From NCBI RefSeq assembly GCF_001577835.2, contig NC_029518.1, forward strand, positions 35,728,525-35,792,524: a DNA stretch of 64,000 nucleotides, read 5' to 3'. This document shows, one piece after another, positions 40,651 to 52,446 of this stretch (position 1 is its first letter; every line of letters begins with the position of its first letter). This stretch comes from Coturnix japonica. Lineage: Eukaryota > Chordata > Aves > Galliformes > Phasianidae. A program made the translations under genes and the position numbers. The notes beneath the pieces are model-generated. The model was not told the DNA's origin and did no database searches. It saw only the letters and a list, made by a program, of their open reading frames with translations.

Positions 40651-43600
40651 TGGATTATTCCCCTTCTCCTTGGCATGGTAAAGCCAAATTGCATGCAACC
40701 CCCCACCGCTCACAGCCCAGTGAGGGGCCCTGTCCTTCTCCTTGCTGCCTGATGGCCACCAACCAGCCTGGTGCTCTTCTGTCTGCTCCAAGCAGCCCAC
40801 AGTGGTGCTCCCCACACCTGTCCTTTCCTGCTGTGTATCTTTTATTCAGTACTGTCTTGCCACCTTTAACCCCTTGTTGGAGTTGTTTCTGACTTTGAGT
40901 CCTCCTCAAACTCTCATCCCTATAACTTTGATGGGTCAGCCTAAGTACGTTCCCCTTTCCTTGGCATCCATGTTGCTGTTTTGCTTTGCTCCAGGCTCCT
41001 GGAAGTGCAGGTTCCACAAATGCAGCTCCCGAAACACAGGCCTGCATCGTCCACACATGAAGCTCCATATGAAGTGAGAAGAAAGATAACTGAGCACGAA
41101 AGGAAAAAGAGCTCTGAGTACAGTCAGTGCACAGAGCCAAACAGATATTTAATCCTGCAAGGGTTTGTTTTTTTTTTTTTTCTTAATTGTCGCTCTGGAC
41201 ATTTTTGTTTTATCAGATGGGGAATGACACTTAAGACCTACCTTATTTGTGCCTCTTGTCAATGGCTCTTTGTTCTCTTTTCTTTTTCGTTTCCTTATTT
41301 TTTCTGTCCAAGCCTATAACCATCTCTTTGTTCCCCCCTGGCAGGCTGGCCTCTGGGATCGGCTGTTCTTATACCAGGCTTACACCATTGCTCACAACAG
41401 CAAAACCCACTGGGTCTGTATGCAGCCCAGGCTGTCTGTGTGAGTCCCTGCTCTGCAAATACAGCCCCAGAACAGCAGGCAGATGTTAAGGGTAGGCTGG
41501 GCAATATTTTGGGAGGCTCAGGACAGCTCCCTGTGGTTTGGGTGCAACTTCCACTTTGCAGGAGCATAGGCTTATTCCTCTGGTATTTCAGGGGACGAAA
41601 GCTGATCTGTCCTGGCTGATGGACAGTGTTTTTGCTGCTGGGTCACCTACCACTTGCTATCAAAATAGTTTAAAAGAAGGACTGCTGAAGGAGCAGGAGC
41701 TTTGGGAAATGGGGAGGCGGCTGTGGGGAGCATCATCTTGCAGGGAGCCCCACATCACCACACCCTGCCCTTCCCAGAGTCCTGTTCCACATGGCATCAG
41801 AGCAAGTGGGGTAATTATCACAGCTGTACTTTGTGCTGCTTGACAGGCTGTGCTTCCCAGGCTGCCTTTGGGATGCAGCAGAGATGGCAGGCAGAATTCC
41901 TGCAGGCATGGCACTGTTAAACCCATACAAGCAAGCAGATCTCTGGGAGAACTTGCTGGGTGATTCTGTCTGCTCGTAGTCATAGAAAAGCTTCCAAGGA
42001 CAGCAGTAACATTTTATAAAACAAGATGAAAAATCTTCTGGACTTTCTCCCCCTGCTCTGTAGGAAACACTTTGCTGCTATTCCTATTGACGTCAGCTAA
42101 AGATAAGAAACGTTTGCCCATGGTGCCTTGCTCAGAGTTCCATGTGTGGCTTATGTGCTCATTTGCCCTGTGTCACTGCAGAGGTTTCAATCTGCTTCCA
42201 AATGAAAGCTCTTGTGTCCTTGCTTGTCTTATCATACTGATACAGCTGGCAACCCATCCATCTCTTGCTCCCAGTGCCTTTACTGCAACGGGAAATCTCG
42301 AGTACATTGTAGTGGCTTGCATTTACAACTAACAGTGTCTGGTGTTCAAAGCCCCTAGGTCATCCCAGGGTGAAGACCCTTCTTCTCTGCTCTTGGAGCT
42401 GGGGAGCTGCAGCCTTTTTTGTTCTTGCTCTGGCACTCTTTTTCAAAGGCACAGAGAACCTGAAAGCTGTGGAAGATTGTAGCATTTTAGGTAGAGTGAG
42501 GAAGCTTGAAAGGAAAAAATAACTCACATTGCAGCTAGCTTCCATATCTGATTGCACATACCTATGGCAGCTGAGAGGCTGGAGGCAGCTGGACTTGGGC
42601 CGGACACCGGTAGGCACCTGAGAGCTCCACCTACAAGCACCAGAGCAGGGTAGGGTAGGCTTTGAATGTGGGGGTTAATGAGCTGTTTGCTCTGTACCCG
42701 GTGAATCCTGGCATTTACTTTGCTGCCTTTGCTTTGCCACGCAGCATGAAGAAGCTACGGCTCCTTCCATTGTGAGGCTGTGGAAGCTGTCCTGTGGTGC
42801 ACTTCTGTGCTGTAAAGTAGGGCAGATCATAGGGAAGTTTGCTCTATTCACTTCCAGAAAAAACTGAAGCTTGTGCTGGATTGTTCCAAGTATTTAATTC
42901 TCACCAAAAAGATCCTAGCAACTGCTTTCAGAGAAGATCTTTAAAAGTGGAAAAGAAAAAGTCTTTTCAGCCCTGCCCATGGGAATCATCCAAGTTTGAC
43001 ACCAAGAGGCTGGGGCTGGCTCCAGAACAGATAACACATGGAGCAACCATCACTTCTCAGACTTTACAAGCAACCAGCCTGTGAGTGCAGAAGAAGACAG
43101 TTAGGGCAGGAGGGTCTTTCTGCCCCTCACCTCCCAGCCCTGCTGGCAGAGGCTCCCCAGGAGGAAGGTGCTGTCCTCCTTCTGAGATGTTGGCCCACAT
43201 AGAGTGTGCGTGGCCCATCTCGGGATGCCCCAACATGAGGCATGCTGCCAAAGTCTCTCCTCTACTTCCCTCTCCTCTCTCTTCCCTCCCTTCTGAGATG
43301 TTCAGCCTAGGCCTTGGGGTTAACTGCCTCACTCAAGATTGTCTCTGCAACTCCGAGGCAAAAATAGCATGTAAAAATCTCTTGTGAGCAGAAGCACAAG
43401 GACACTGCTCCATCCCTGCAGCAGAGCTCCATCCCTGTGCCCCAGGCTGTGGGCCAGCCCTGAGCCATGAGGAGCTCTAGGATGGACAGATTGGTAACTG
43501 CCATACAGTGCTCAGGGCACACAGTGCCCGCCAGCAGCTGTGGTCTGAGATGGGCTGAAAAGGATGTTAAAAGTGAGATAAAGGGATCACCTCCCACAGC

Positions 43601-43912
43601 GACTCCCCTGCAGAGGTACTGCAGATAGGAGGCAAGAGTTAATTTGTTTTCTGAATTAATCAGGGACTTAAGAGGCTCGAAGCAATTCTGCTTTGTTTAG
43701 TTTTGTTTTATTTTGCTTACAGGTTGACTTCAACAATCCATTTCTTTGAGTTCATGTTAGTGCCTTCTCAATCTGAACTCTGTTGGAGGGGCAGGGGGAG
43801 ATTACTGTGTTAATAATGTGTGCTGGTTCCTGAGCCCTTTCCCCAGGTAGTGAAAACTTGCTTGAGGTTTATATCATCAGTGATGAACATGTTCTTTAAA
43901 AAAAGCCCCGGC

Positions 43913-43943
43913 AAATATATATATAATATATATAATATATATT
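43913..43943. repeat. AT microsatellite
   Basis: Interrupted (AT)n and ATATATAAT units, self-complementary. Confidence 0.9.
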
Positions 43944-44786
43944 TCCAGCTGTGGGCTTGCTGGAAAAGCAAAGAGTGGGTGCCTGGTGACGGCCCCATGT
44001 AGCAGGCTGTACCCTGCCCTGCACCAGCAGCACTGCATCACGTCATACCCACTGCCTTGCTCCGTGTCAGGCTTGTCAAGTTTCTGCAGGAAGGAAAAAA
44101 AAAGAGAAAGCTTTCATTCTACAAGGCCAGCACCCCGTTCAGATTCTTTGTATCACAGGGAAAATGATAAGCCAGGATATAACAATGACCTACTTCACGT
44201 CTTGATAAAATAATTTCCTCTCTCTGTCATTTTCCTCAAAGAATAGTATTCGACTAACACAAGCACGTATGATAGAGCGGGAGCTGATAACAGATCAGCC
44301 CTGGGACAGCCAGCAGCACACTAGTGACCTGCATGGAACTAAGCTTCGTTATCCCACAGCTCAGCTCTGAAAACAGCTGTGTTCCAACCTGCAAGATGGG
44401 TGCACACTGTAGATCTGGGCTGACAGCTTCAGGGACAGTGGCTGTCACTCAGAGCATCCTCCATGCAGGATGGCACCACTGTTGGGGTTGCCCCAGCTTG
44501 CTGCTATGGTGTGGGTGGGAACCCCCCCTGCATAACAACAGCTTAGATCATCCTCTCATACAAAGGGCTACTGTATCTGGCAGGGCGCATTACAGTATAG
44601 CACAGATATGCAGCTCCCAGGCTGCTCCCGCCCTGCCAGTGCAGGAACAATGTGGACAGTTGTAGTCATCTAACCAATACATCAACTGTTTTTGGCCACC
44701 GAAGGTGTTCGAAAATGCACACATGGCATTTATCACTTGCAGTGTTTGCAGTGAAGAGCTTTTTCACATCATCCTTCAACACTGTT

Positions 44787-45274
44787 CAGAATCACATAAT
44801 TATCAAGGTTGGAAAAGACCTAGAAGATCATCTAGTCCAACCATTACCAATACTTCCTGGCTAAATCATATTCCTCAGCACCACATCCAAGCGTTTCTTG
44901 AACACTCCCATGGTCGGTGACTCCACCACCTCCCTGGGCAGTGCATTCCAATGCCTGACTACCCTTTCCGAGAAGTAATACTTCCTAATGTCCAGCCTGA
45001 ATCTCCCCTGGCGCAGCTTAAAACCATTCCCTCTAGTTCTATCACTGATTACACGAGAGAAGAGGCCAACCCCCAGCTCACTACAACCTCCCTTCAGGAA
45101 GTTATAGAGAGCAATAAGGTCTCCCCTGAGCCTCCTCTTCTCCAGGCTGAACAATCCCAGCTCCCTCAGCAGCTCCTCATAAGGCCTGTGCTCCAGACCC
45201 CTCATCAGCTTCGTAGCCCTCCTCTGGACGCGTTCCAGGGCCTCAATGTCCAGAGGAGGGCTACAAAGCTGGTT
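44787..45274 (-). mobile_element. CR1 LINE fragment with fold-back 5' end
   Basis: A young-looking minus-strand CR1 (CAGAATCACATAATTATCAA, GGTTGGAAAAGACCTAGAAG, ACCACCTCCCTGGGCAGTGC on +). At its 5' (right) end the sequence turns back on itself: 45207-45228 reappears inverted at 45249-45270 with 21 of 22 matches around a 20 nt spacer. It lies about 770 bp upstream of the RHOU ATG. Minus-strand translation of the main body gives typical CR1 tail peptide such as [20 protein letters not shown]. Confidence 0.93.
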
Positions 45275-45529
45275 CAAAGTGATGTTCAGCACTTTCCAGC
45301 ATGGCGTACCACTTCATAGCACCAACAGCGTGCACGGTGTGTGGGACGCTAAGACAAAATACAGCTGGGATGTAATTAGAGTTCAACTCTTCTTCAATCT
45401 CTTCAGAGTGGAAGTGAGTTGATAGCCCAGGCTGCAGCTGCGGCTCTGCCCTGCCCAGCACAGCACAGCACACAGCAGGTGCCCTCAGGCACCCCACGAG
45501 GGCTGGCAGCAGCATCACTATAACTCAAG

Positions 45530-46040
45530 GGACGCACCAGGCAGCGGACAGCGGGCGGCCCCGACGGTGCAGGCGGCGCACCCCCTCCGCTCCATCCAAT
45601 GGTGACTCCCGCCGCCCCTACCGGCAGCCGCAGCCGTCGGGCGGGCGGAGCGGGCGCCGTGGCGCCGCCTGCCGGGCTGGGTCCGGCCGCACCGCGCGGC
45701 TCCTCCCCACTCGGCGCTATGTCACGCGGCGGAGCGGGGCTGGAGACTCGGACTTGGTAGCGAGGCGAGCACAGCACAGCACAGCGCAGCACAGCACGGC
45801 ACGGCCAGCCGGGGTCTCGTCGCCGGCAGCGCTGTAGGAGCCGCTCGCCCTCTCTCCCTCCCCCGGGAAGCGCCCGCTCCACCGGTGCTGGCTTCGCGGC
45901 GGCCGCGCCGCTCCTGCCGACCCGCGGCTGCTCCGCACCGCTCTCCCGTCGCCGCCGTCTCCGCTCCCCGCCGCTCCCCGGCCGGCGGCCCCGCGCCGCG
46001 CGCCGCCTCCCGGCCGGCGGTACCGCGCGGCGCCGTTCGG
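45530..46040 (+). promoter_or_regulatory. RHOU: RHOU CpG-island promoter and 5' UTR
   Basis: GC content rises sharply from about 45.53 kb and stays high through exon 1. A CCAAT box (45596-45600) lies about 445 bp upstream of the ATG; no TATA box is seen. Transcription probably starts near 45.65-45.76 kb. The leader includes a CAGCA-type pentamer repeat (45768-45804). Confidence 0.7.
45768..45804. repeat. AGCAC pentamer repeat in RHOU leader
   Basis: About seven imperfect AGCAC/AGCGC/GGCAC units. A shorter run of the same unit sits about 310 bp upstream (near 45457-45475), so slippage has acted twice in this promoter. Confidence 0.85.
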
Positions 46041-49000
46041 ATGCCGCCGCAGCAGGAGGGCGAGGCGGGCTACATCAGCAAGCCGGTGCCGGGCGGCTGC
46101 GAGGTGCCGCCGGTTCCCCCGCGCAGGGTGCGCAGCGGGCGGGCGGCGGCGGCGCTGGGGGCGGCGCTGGGCGGCCGCTGCCGGGCGGCGGGGAGCGGAG
46201 CCGGGACCTCGGCGGGGAGCGGGGCGGGGGCCGGAGCCGAGCCGCGGCGCAGCATCAAGTGCGTGCTGGTGGGAGACGGCGCCGTGGGCAAGACGAGCCT
46301 GGTCGTCAGCTACACCACCAACGGGTACCCCGACGAGTACCAGCCCACCGCCCTCGACACCTTCTCAGGTAAGCGGGACCGCGGGGCAGCGGCGGCGTGG
46401 TGGGGGGGGGTTGTTCCCGGGGTGCCCGCGGACGGCACGCTACAGCGGAGCGGCTTGAATAGGGAGATAGCAGGGCTGGAGTTTCGTCCCCCTCGAGGGA
46501 CGCCGGACATGTGTGGTTCTACCCGGCCAGAGGCGGCTGCGGAGGGTGAGGCTCCGCTCCGTGTGCCTTCGGCCCGGCGGGGGCTCTCCGTGCTTGAGAA
46601 CGTGTAAAAGGATCGCGGAATAAGGCCCCTACAGCAGGGAAAGGCACAGAGCGGGGCTATGAAGCAGAGAGTCCACAGGGCTTCTGCGTGCCTGGTAGCT
46701 GGTGCTAGACCCGGCTCCAGCCCTGTGAGCTGTTACATCCAGCCTAAGCGAAAGGAAAGGCTGTGAAGACAGAGACCGTATCTCTCCTTTCCTTTCCTTT
46801 TTTTTTTTTTTTTTTCCTAAAGGAAAATGTGCAAGTTGAACTCAACACGCTTTTCTTTCCCCCTCCTGTCTCCCCCTAGCCGTGGTGTCTGTGGATGGCA
46901 AGCCGGTGCGACTGCAGCTCTGCGACACAGCCGGGCAGGTCAGTGAAGCCACCAAACCCAGTGACAGCAGGAGGGAAGGGGGGAGGGCCCTGGGGAAGAG
47001 GTCACACAAAGCGGCCCCGGTGGTGACCCCGGGGTCTGGAAGGCCACCTGGTATTCCCTGAGAGCAGTTATCACCGCCTTCATTTTCTTAGTTAAATAAC
47101 CACGGAAATGAGGATTACTTTGTTTGGAGCACAGACGTTTACACGTTCATAGCTGTAGGTATGGAGAGGTGGAACTGTGCTGTTAAAGGGACTTGAGGGA
47201 GAAAGAAAATACCATTTGGTGGCATCCGTGGAGACTTCGCGCTTTCAATTCCCATCTACTATGAAGTGCTGTCTCTTCTGAGCTCACCAGCTCCTCGTTT
47301 GCCTGACTAGAGCCCCCATCTCTTGTGTTCTCTGCATGTTCTTGGCCTGTGTGTGCCATAAAAACATGCGGTACTGTTTGAGTCCCTTGTAGCTTGAAGT
47401 TTTTTTGCTACTTAACTTGTTTCTGAAGGGGATGGGAACTGGATTCGTGATCTGCTTTGTAGATCCAGGTCTATGGCATCCCCAAAGCCACATGGATGAA
47501 TCTCAGTGGCCTTAGCACACAAACCTAGTTAGGTGCTCTGCAAGCAGGTGCCCTACTTAAGGAAGGACTTTAGAGGGCCGCGCAGTCCTGGTAGCAGTGT
47601 AGGGCTTCCGTCTGCCCTACAAACCCAACCTGAAAACCTGCAAGCAGGTTATTACCTGCCTTCTGCAGGTAGTAGCATCAGGTGTCCCTTGGTGTGATGC
47701 CAGGGTGGATCCCTGTGTGTGCTCATAAGCAGAGTGTGCAGGTGATGCCACCTGTGCGGTGACAGCCTGTGGGTATAGAGCCCAGGCCAGGTGGTGCCAG
47801 CTAGTCTGCTTTCCTTCACTGCTACAGAATGGTTCTGGTGTTGGGCTGTCCAAGTGCCCTGGAACAGGGGGAGTTGTCTGCAGCATTAGTCATCTTGAAT
47901 AAAATACACCTGGCTGGGTGAGATTGCTGCTGGAATCTGCAGCTGAAAGAGCACTCCAAGCAGAGTGAAATTCCAGCTATTTCAGTGTCGGCAGCCTGAA
48001 GAGGTACAGAGCCCTGCAGTCTGTGTACCTGCCATTGAAACCGCAGGAGTGCACTTGGAACATAAAGGGTGCCGTTCCTTCTGGGCAGGAACCCTTAAGA
48101 TCTGGGTTTGGCTTTCAAGCCCATTGAATCCAGCGCTGCTGAGGTTTCTCACGTTGCAGGAAGAGGCAGTTAGGTGGTGAGATGCCTCGCTGCAAATGGC
48201 CCCGTCCTTCAGTGCTGCAGCTCAGTGAGCACAGGGCTCCTCCAGTCAAATGGTGAGAACCCGCACTCCTGTGAGCCTTAATCAGGGAATCAGCAGAGCT
48301 AATGAAGCTTGCTGTCTTGACTCTTGTTTTATAAATTGCTGTCTCTCTCGGAGTTGCTGCTGGAAGAAATTCATTCAAGTAGAACGAGACTTGTGAGGCT
48401 TCCAGCGAGCTTTAAGCTGCATATCCTGGGCCCTCACGGGCTTTAAAGCAGAATTTCCCATCTTGAAAATGAACACACGACTTGCAATTAAATGCTGGTG
48501 TTGGAGAAATGTCTTCAGCCGCGTTTGTTCTCTGCGCTTTAAATTCAGAGCTTTTGAGAACATGTCCATTTTAATTAAAATGTCACTTGGTAGAGGCAAA
48601 TCCTACCTGCTCAGGCTGCTGGTGTTACCCTGCTTTCATCCTGCTGTCAGCATCAAGGGCTGTGTGCAGTTAGTTAACCCTCTGCTTCTTGCTGCATTCT
48701 TTGCTCCTTTATTACCTTCAGGTGCTCGGCTTTCTTGCTGCTACCTCCTGAAGCAGCAGAAGGGCCTTGCTTTGTTGGGAGTTTCCTCTAACAAAAAGAG
48801 GAAAGGGGAGAGGAGGGGGGGAAAAAAAAAAAGATAGCACCGGGAGGCCTCTCTGCAGTTTGTTTGATGTGGCATGGGTGGGAGGGAAAGGTAAAGCTCT
48901 TATTCCATGCCATTGGCATGTTAAGCCCGTGCATTGTGATTCGCTGTTGCTGCCATCAGGATTTAAATCCCCGGGCACAAAGGCAGGGAAATTATTGCCT

Positions 49001-49885
49001 CTCCTGTAGGATGTTGTTAAGTAGTGCTGGTTTCAAAATGTTTCCGGCCTGGTGTGTGCTTGCTGCCACTTGTCTGCTGTGCTCTCATCAGGGTATGCAG
49101 GCAGGACAGCACCTCGGAGGTCTGTGTACCTTTAACCTCCCATACCTCCCTTTTTAGCTTCATTGCTCTCTGTGGCTCTGCTGGTCCTTTTTCTGGTTTG
49201 AAATAGGGCTGATGTAGAAGTAGCAAAGGAAATACATAAACACTTGACGCTGCAGCATTAGGAGAGCTCATCCAGATGGGAGCTTGTGGCTAGGCATGGC
49301 TGGGCCTTGGGTTTGCAATTGGGCTCATGTTCTGGTACTGTGGTCTCCCCAGAGGACAAGGGTTGAAGCTGGGGTCGTTTTGCGGCCTACACTGTTTGTC
49401 ATGTGCTAACACATTGTTGTTCTGTACAGGATGAGTTTGACAAGCTGAGGCCGCTGTGCTACACCAACACAGACATCTTCCTGCTGTGCTTCAGCGTTGT
49501 CAGCCCTTCATCCTTCCAGAACGTCAGTGAGAAGTGGGTTCCCGAGATCCGATGTCACTGCCCCAAGGCACCCATCATCCTGGTGGGGACGCAGTCGGAC
49601 CTCCGGGAGGACGTCAAGGTGCTCATTGAGCTGGACAAGTGCAAGGAGAAGCCAGTCCCAGAGGAGGCCGCAAAGCTCTGTGCTGAGGAAATAAAAGCTG
49701 CGTCCTACATCGAGTGCTCGGCTTTGACTCAGAAAAACCTCAAGGAGGTCTTTGATGCGGCCATTGTGGCCGGAATTCAGTACTCAGATACCCAACAGCA
49801 ACCAAAGAAATCCAAGTGTAGGACTCCAGACAAGATGAAAAACCTCTCCAAATCCTGGTGGAAAAAATACTGCTGTTTTGTATAG
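46041..49885 (+). CDS. RHOU: RHOU (Wrch-1) atypical Rho-family GTPase, complete
   Basis: Three exons: 46041-46368, 46880-46938 and 49430-49885 (stop TAG), GT-AG, 280 aa (human 258). A Wnt-responsive Cdc42-like GTPase of membranes and adhesions. The N-terminal extension keeps the SH3-binding EVPPVPPRR (21-29), then adds an Ala/Gly-rich stretch that makes it longer than human. P-loop GDGAVGKTS is at 78-86, switch [16 protein letters not shown] at 95-109 with the Mg-binding Thr103, and DTAGQ at 125-129. The rest, from [17 protein letters not shown] to the end, is almost identical to human, including GTQSDL (the TKxD equivalent) and ECSALTQ. The C-terminus WWKKYCCFV is the palmitoylation-type CFV ending rather than a prenylation box. 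The ATG is the first in frame after a GC-rich leader and matches the human start MPPQQ. Switch I differs from human RHOU and matches RHOV at PTALDTFS. Confidence 0.97.
46369..46879 (+). other. RHOU: RHOU intron 1
   Basis: A 511 bp intron, GTAAGC to CCCCCTAG, splitting an Ala codon (G|CC). A GC-rich start gives way to a T run of about 20 at 46797-46816. Confidence 0.95.
46939..49429 (+). other. RHOU: RHOU intron 2
   Basis: A 2491 bp phase-0 intron, CAG|GTCAGT to TGTACAG, directly after DTAGQ. An A/G-rich stretch lies at 48795-48835. No repeat family or extra exon recognised. Confidence 0.95.
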
Positions 49886-50690
49886 AAGTTGCGAGGACCC
49901 GAGTGCTGCTCTGAGGAAATCAAATAGAGGCTATATTAGCTGAAATCTCATTCTGTGTTGTCCCAGGTGTATAGCTTAGGTCTGTATGTATGTGTATATG
50001 TTGCTACTTGGTATCTCCGTTGCCCTCGTGAGGGTAGCAGAAGGATTTGTAGTTAAATCATGGCTATAAATCAGATCTGGCGTTGAGTTTCGTGACTAAA
50101 ATCTTTCATTGCGGAAGAAGTGCACCACGTGTCTGTGAAGCTATAAGGATTTGTCCAAAGGATTTGACTTCTTGTCTTACCCTGTGTACCTGATGGGGAG
50201 GAACAGACGGGAGCCTTTCGCTGCAAGGGCTGCGCAGGAGGACTGTGGAAATGTAGAGCTGTGTACACGGACGGTTAAAGGGAAAATAACACTGTGCCTC
50301 CTAACGGACCTTTCTAGCTTTAAAGAAACCCACTCCTGCTCTCTTCTCCACGTCTTCCCAAACCAACAGTCTTAGGGATCGCTTTAAAATGGGTATGCGA
50401 GAGGTGTAATCTAAACGCAAATGCTATGGTTGGAAAGGTCACATATATACCTTCAGCATGCTGTGAGGGAACCTGATATGTTACAGCACTGACATCTCAT
50501 TTGTCACCTCCCGACTCGAGGGTCATTTCTGTCCTCTTCCCCTCCTGCCCAGGGTGTCACAAGGAAGCTGAGGAGCGTTACTGAGCTCACCGCTTGGGAT
50601 AGCAGTGGGTTTCTCTCTTTGTGTGGACGTGATGACAGTTGGTCTATTTCAGCAGAAAGGAATGTAAATGCTGTGGGGTTGGTTGGGTGG

Positions 50691-50746
50691 TTTTTTTTTT
50701 AACCTTTTTTTTAATTATTATTATTACTTTTTTTTTTTTTTTTTTT
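50691..50746. repeat. T-rich tract in RHOU 3' UTR
   Basis: Runs of T with TTATTATTATTA in the middle; in RNA a U-rich/ARE-like stretch that HuR-type proteins could bind. Confidence 0.85.
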
Positions 50747-52440
50747 ACAAGATGTAACAAATATCTGTGTAGCACCATGCAAAATGCATCTGGTTGGTTT
50801 TAAAGTCTACAGCCAAGAGTTTCAGAATGCCTCTCCTTACCTTTCAGGCTGCTAAACAAACAACAAAGCAGGCAGATCGAGGTGATAACAGATCAGACTC
50901 CAGCGACTGAGGCTGCTGTGTCCTCTTTATTACGCTGTTTTCAACCAGGTTAATGTTTCCCTCCTAAAAACAACAGTTGCTTATGGTTGAATCTTGTCCA
51001 AACTCATGCTGGGGAAATGGGCTGAGGCCACTCTGAAAATGCAACTGACAAACGTTGCAGATCAGTCCAGCAGGTTAAATGTGCCTAAAATGTAGCTGAG
51101 TGATCAAGGTAATGCCGAGCTGTGTGCAACCCACCCTCTGACTAAATCCTATTCCTACTGGGCTAAGCCTAATTTCAGTCCCTGTGGGTTTGAGAGACTG
51201 GAAGAATAACATGACTCTGCAAGAATGGTATTTTAACTTTTTCTGCAGAGGGCATTTAGTCTATGCTGTCTGTCTGTCTTTTTATGGCCCCGACTACTTT
51301 TTTACTCTTTCCCAGGTATTTCAAGATCAGATTCTATTCTTTTTTTCCTTTTTTTTTTCCTCCTGTTTTCCCTTTGGCCATAGCCTTAAAGTGACCTTTT
51401 TCATAGTCTTAAACTAAACTGCGATTGCAGGAAGCCACAACCCTTTTTCATCATAAATGAATCAATGCCTGATATAGAGAGGAACTGTGGAAGCCATTTG
51501 AACTGATAAAGCTGACCGCAGTTTACCTCCTGGTCCATTAAAGAAAATGACACTACATAAATGGATTCTAGGTTGTATTGGCACAAAATCCACAGGCAAT
51601 ATTTTTTCCTTCACTACAGCAAAATGAGTACGAAGCGGGCAACATTCCGTGGCTGAAAACTTGAAAATGGAATGGAAATCTTTACATAGGGCCTGATTCA
51701 ATAAGAATGTGTTGGCTTCTGCACTGGAACAGCCTGGAAAAGCAGTTTCCATAGCACAGAAGCTGGATGCATTGACTCTGGTTGCATCTGGTTCATAATA
51801 GTTTAATGTTTACTGGTCATGAAGTTAACATCTGAGCCTTTATATTATTCTATTGCATTGACAGGATTTCAGATCTGCAGTCATAATGTCATCTTTGGAG
51901 CAAATCTTAAAGCCAGGTTTCTCCTGGGTGCTTTGCTTCCCTGTGTAATGGTCTCAGCTGATCAAAAATGTGGAGTTTGGATGGAGACAGGCTAAGTTCT
52001 GAGCAACTCCCACTTGCAAAAACAACACTATTCCTTCTACAAGGTCATACTGCTTTGTATCACGCCATACTGGAAGCAGTAGGTTATATTTTATAAGCAG
52101 CCTGTTTCATAGTTGGGAGTAGCGTTACTTTTAAATGTAGCCAGCTGTGACTGTTTTCTGAAGATGTGATGTATATACGGCTTGTTACAGCCTTTTACTA
52201 GGTGTATGTAAACTGAGGTCTAATAACTATGAATACTGCTCTATGAGGGGCTGCACAGGGTCTAGGTTTTAGAATTATTACTGTTAAAATCGCCAGTATT
52301 TTACGATCACAAGTCGGGGGAAGATGTCTCTATGTAGTCTAATCTGATGTGCCTTATGAAAAAAAAAAACAAAACCTAAATGTCAGCTATATTCTGAAAG
52401 AAATATTTCATGTGAGAATGATATAAATGAGGTATTTGGA

Positions 52441-52446
52441 AATAAA
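52441..52446 (+). terminator. RHOU: RHOU poly(A) signal
   Basis: AATAAA, with cleavage expected 10-25 nt downstream and a GT-rich downstream element in place. Confidence 0.65.

Larger units (their letters stand above)
37771..44786. other. Intergenic, CpG island to RHOU-proximal CR1; no gene recognised
   Basis: No supported exon. It holds an old CR1-like remnant (40535-40650), an AT microsatellite (43913-43943) and a compact stretch at about 39.45-39.86 kb with many TAAT, FOX/SOX-like and one TCF/LEF-like motif that looks like a regulatory element. Confidence 0.65.

Noticed and set aside
45290-45420. Minus-strand peptide [18 protein letters not shown] and its neighbours next to the CR1, first suspected to be a retroposed gene piece
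   Set aside because: I could not match it to any family, it is short and it lies at the edge of a promoter; treated as chance.
45885-46040. N-terminal extension of RHOU upstream of MPPQQ
   Set aside because: No ATG lies in the open stretch (it begins with GTG), and MPPQQ is the known start of human RHOU.
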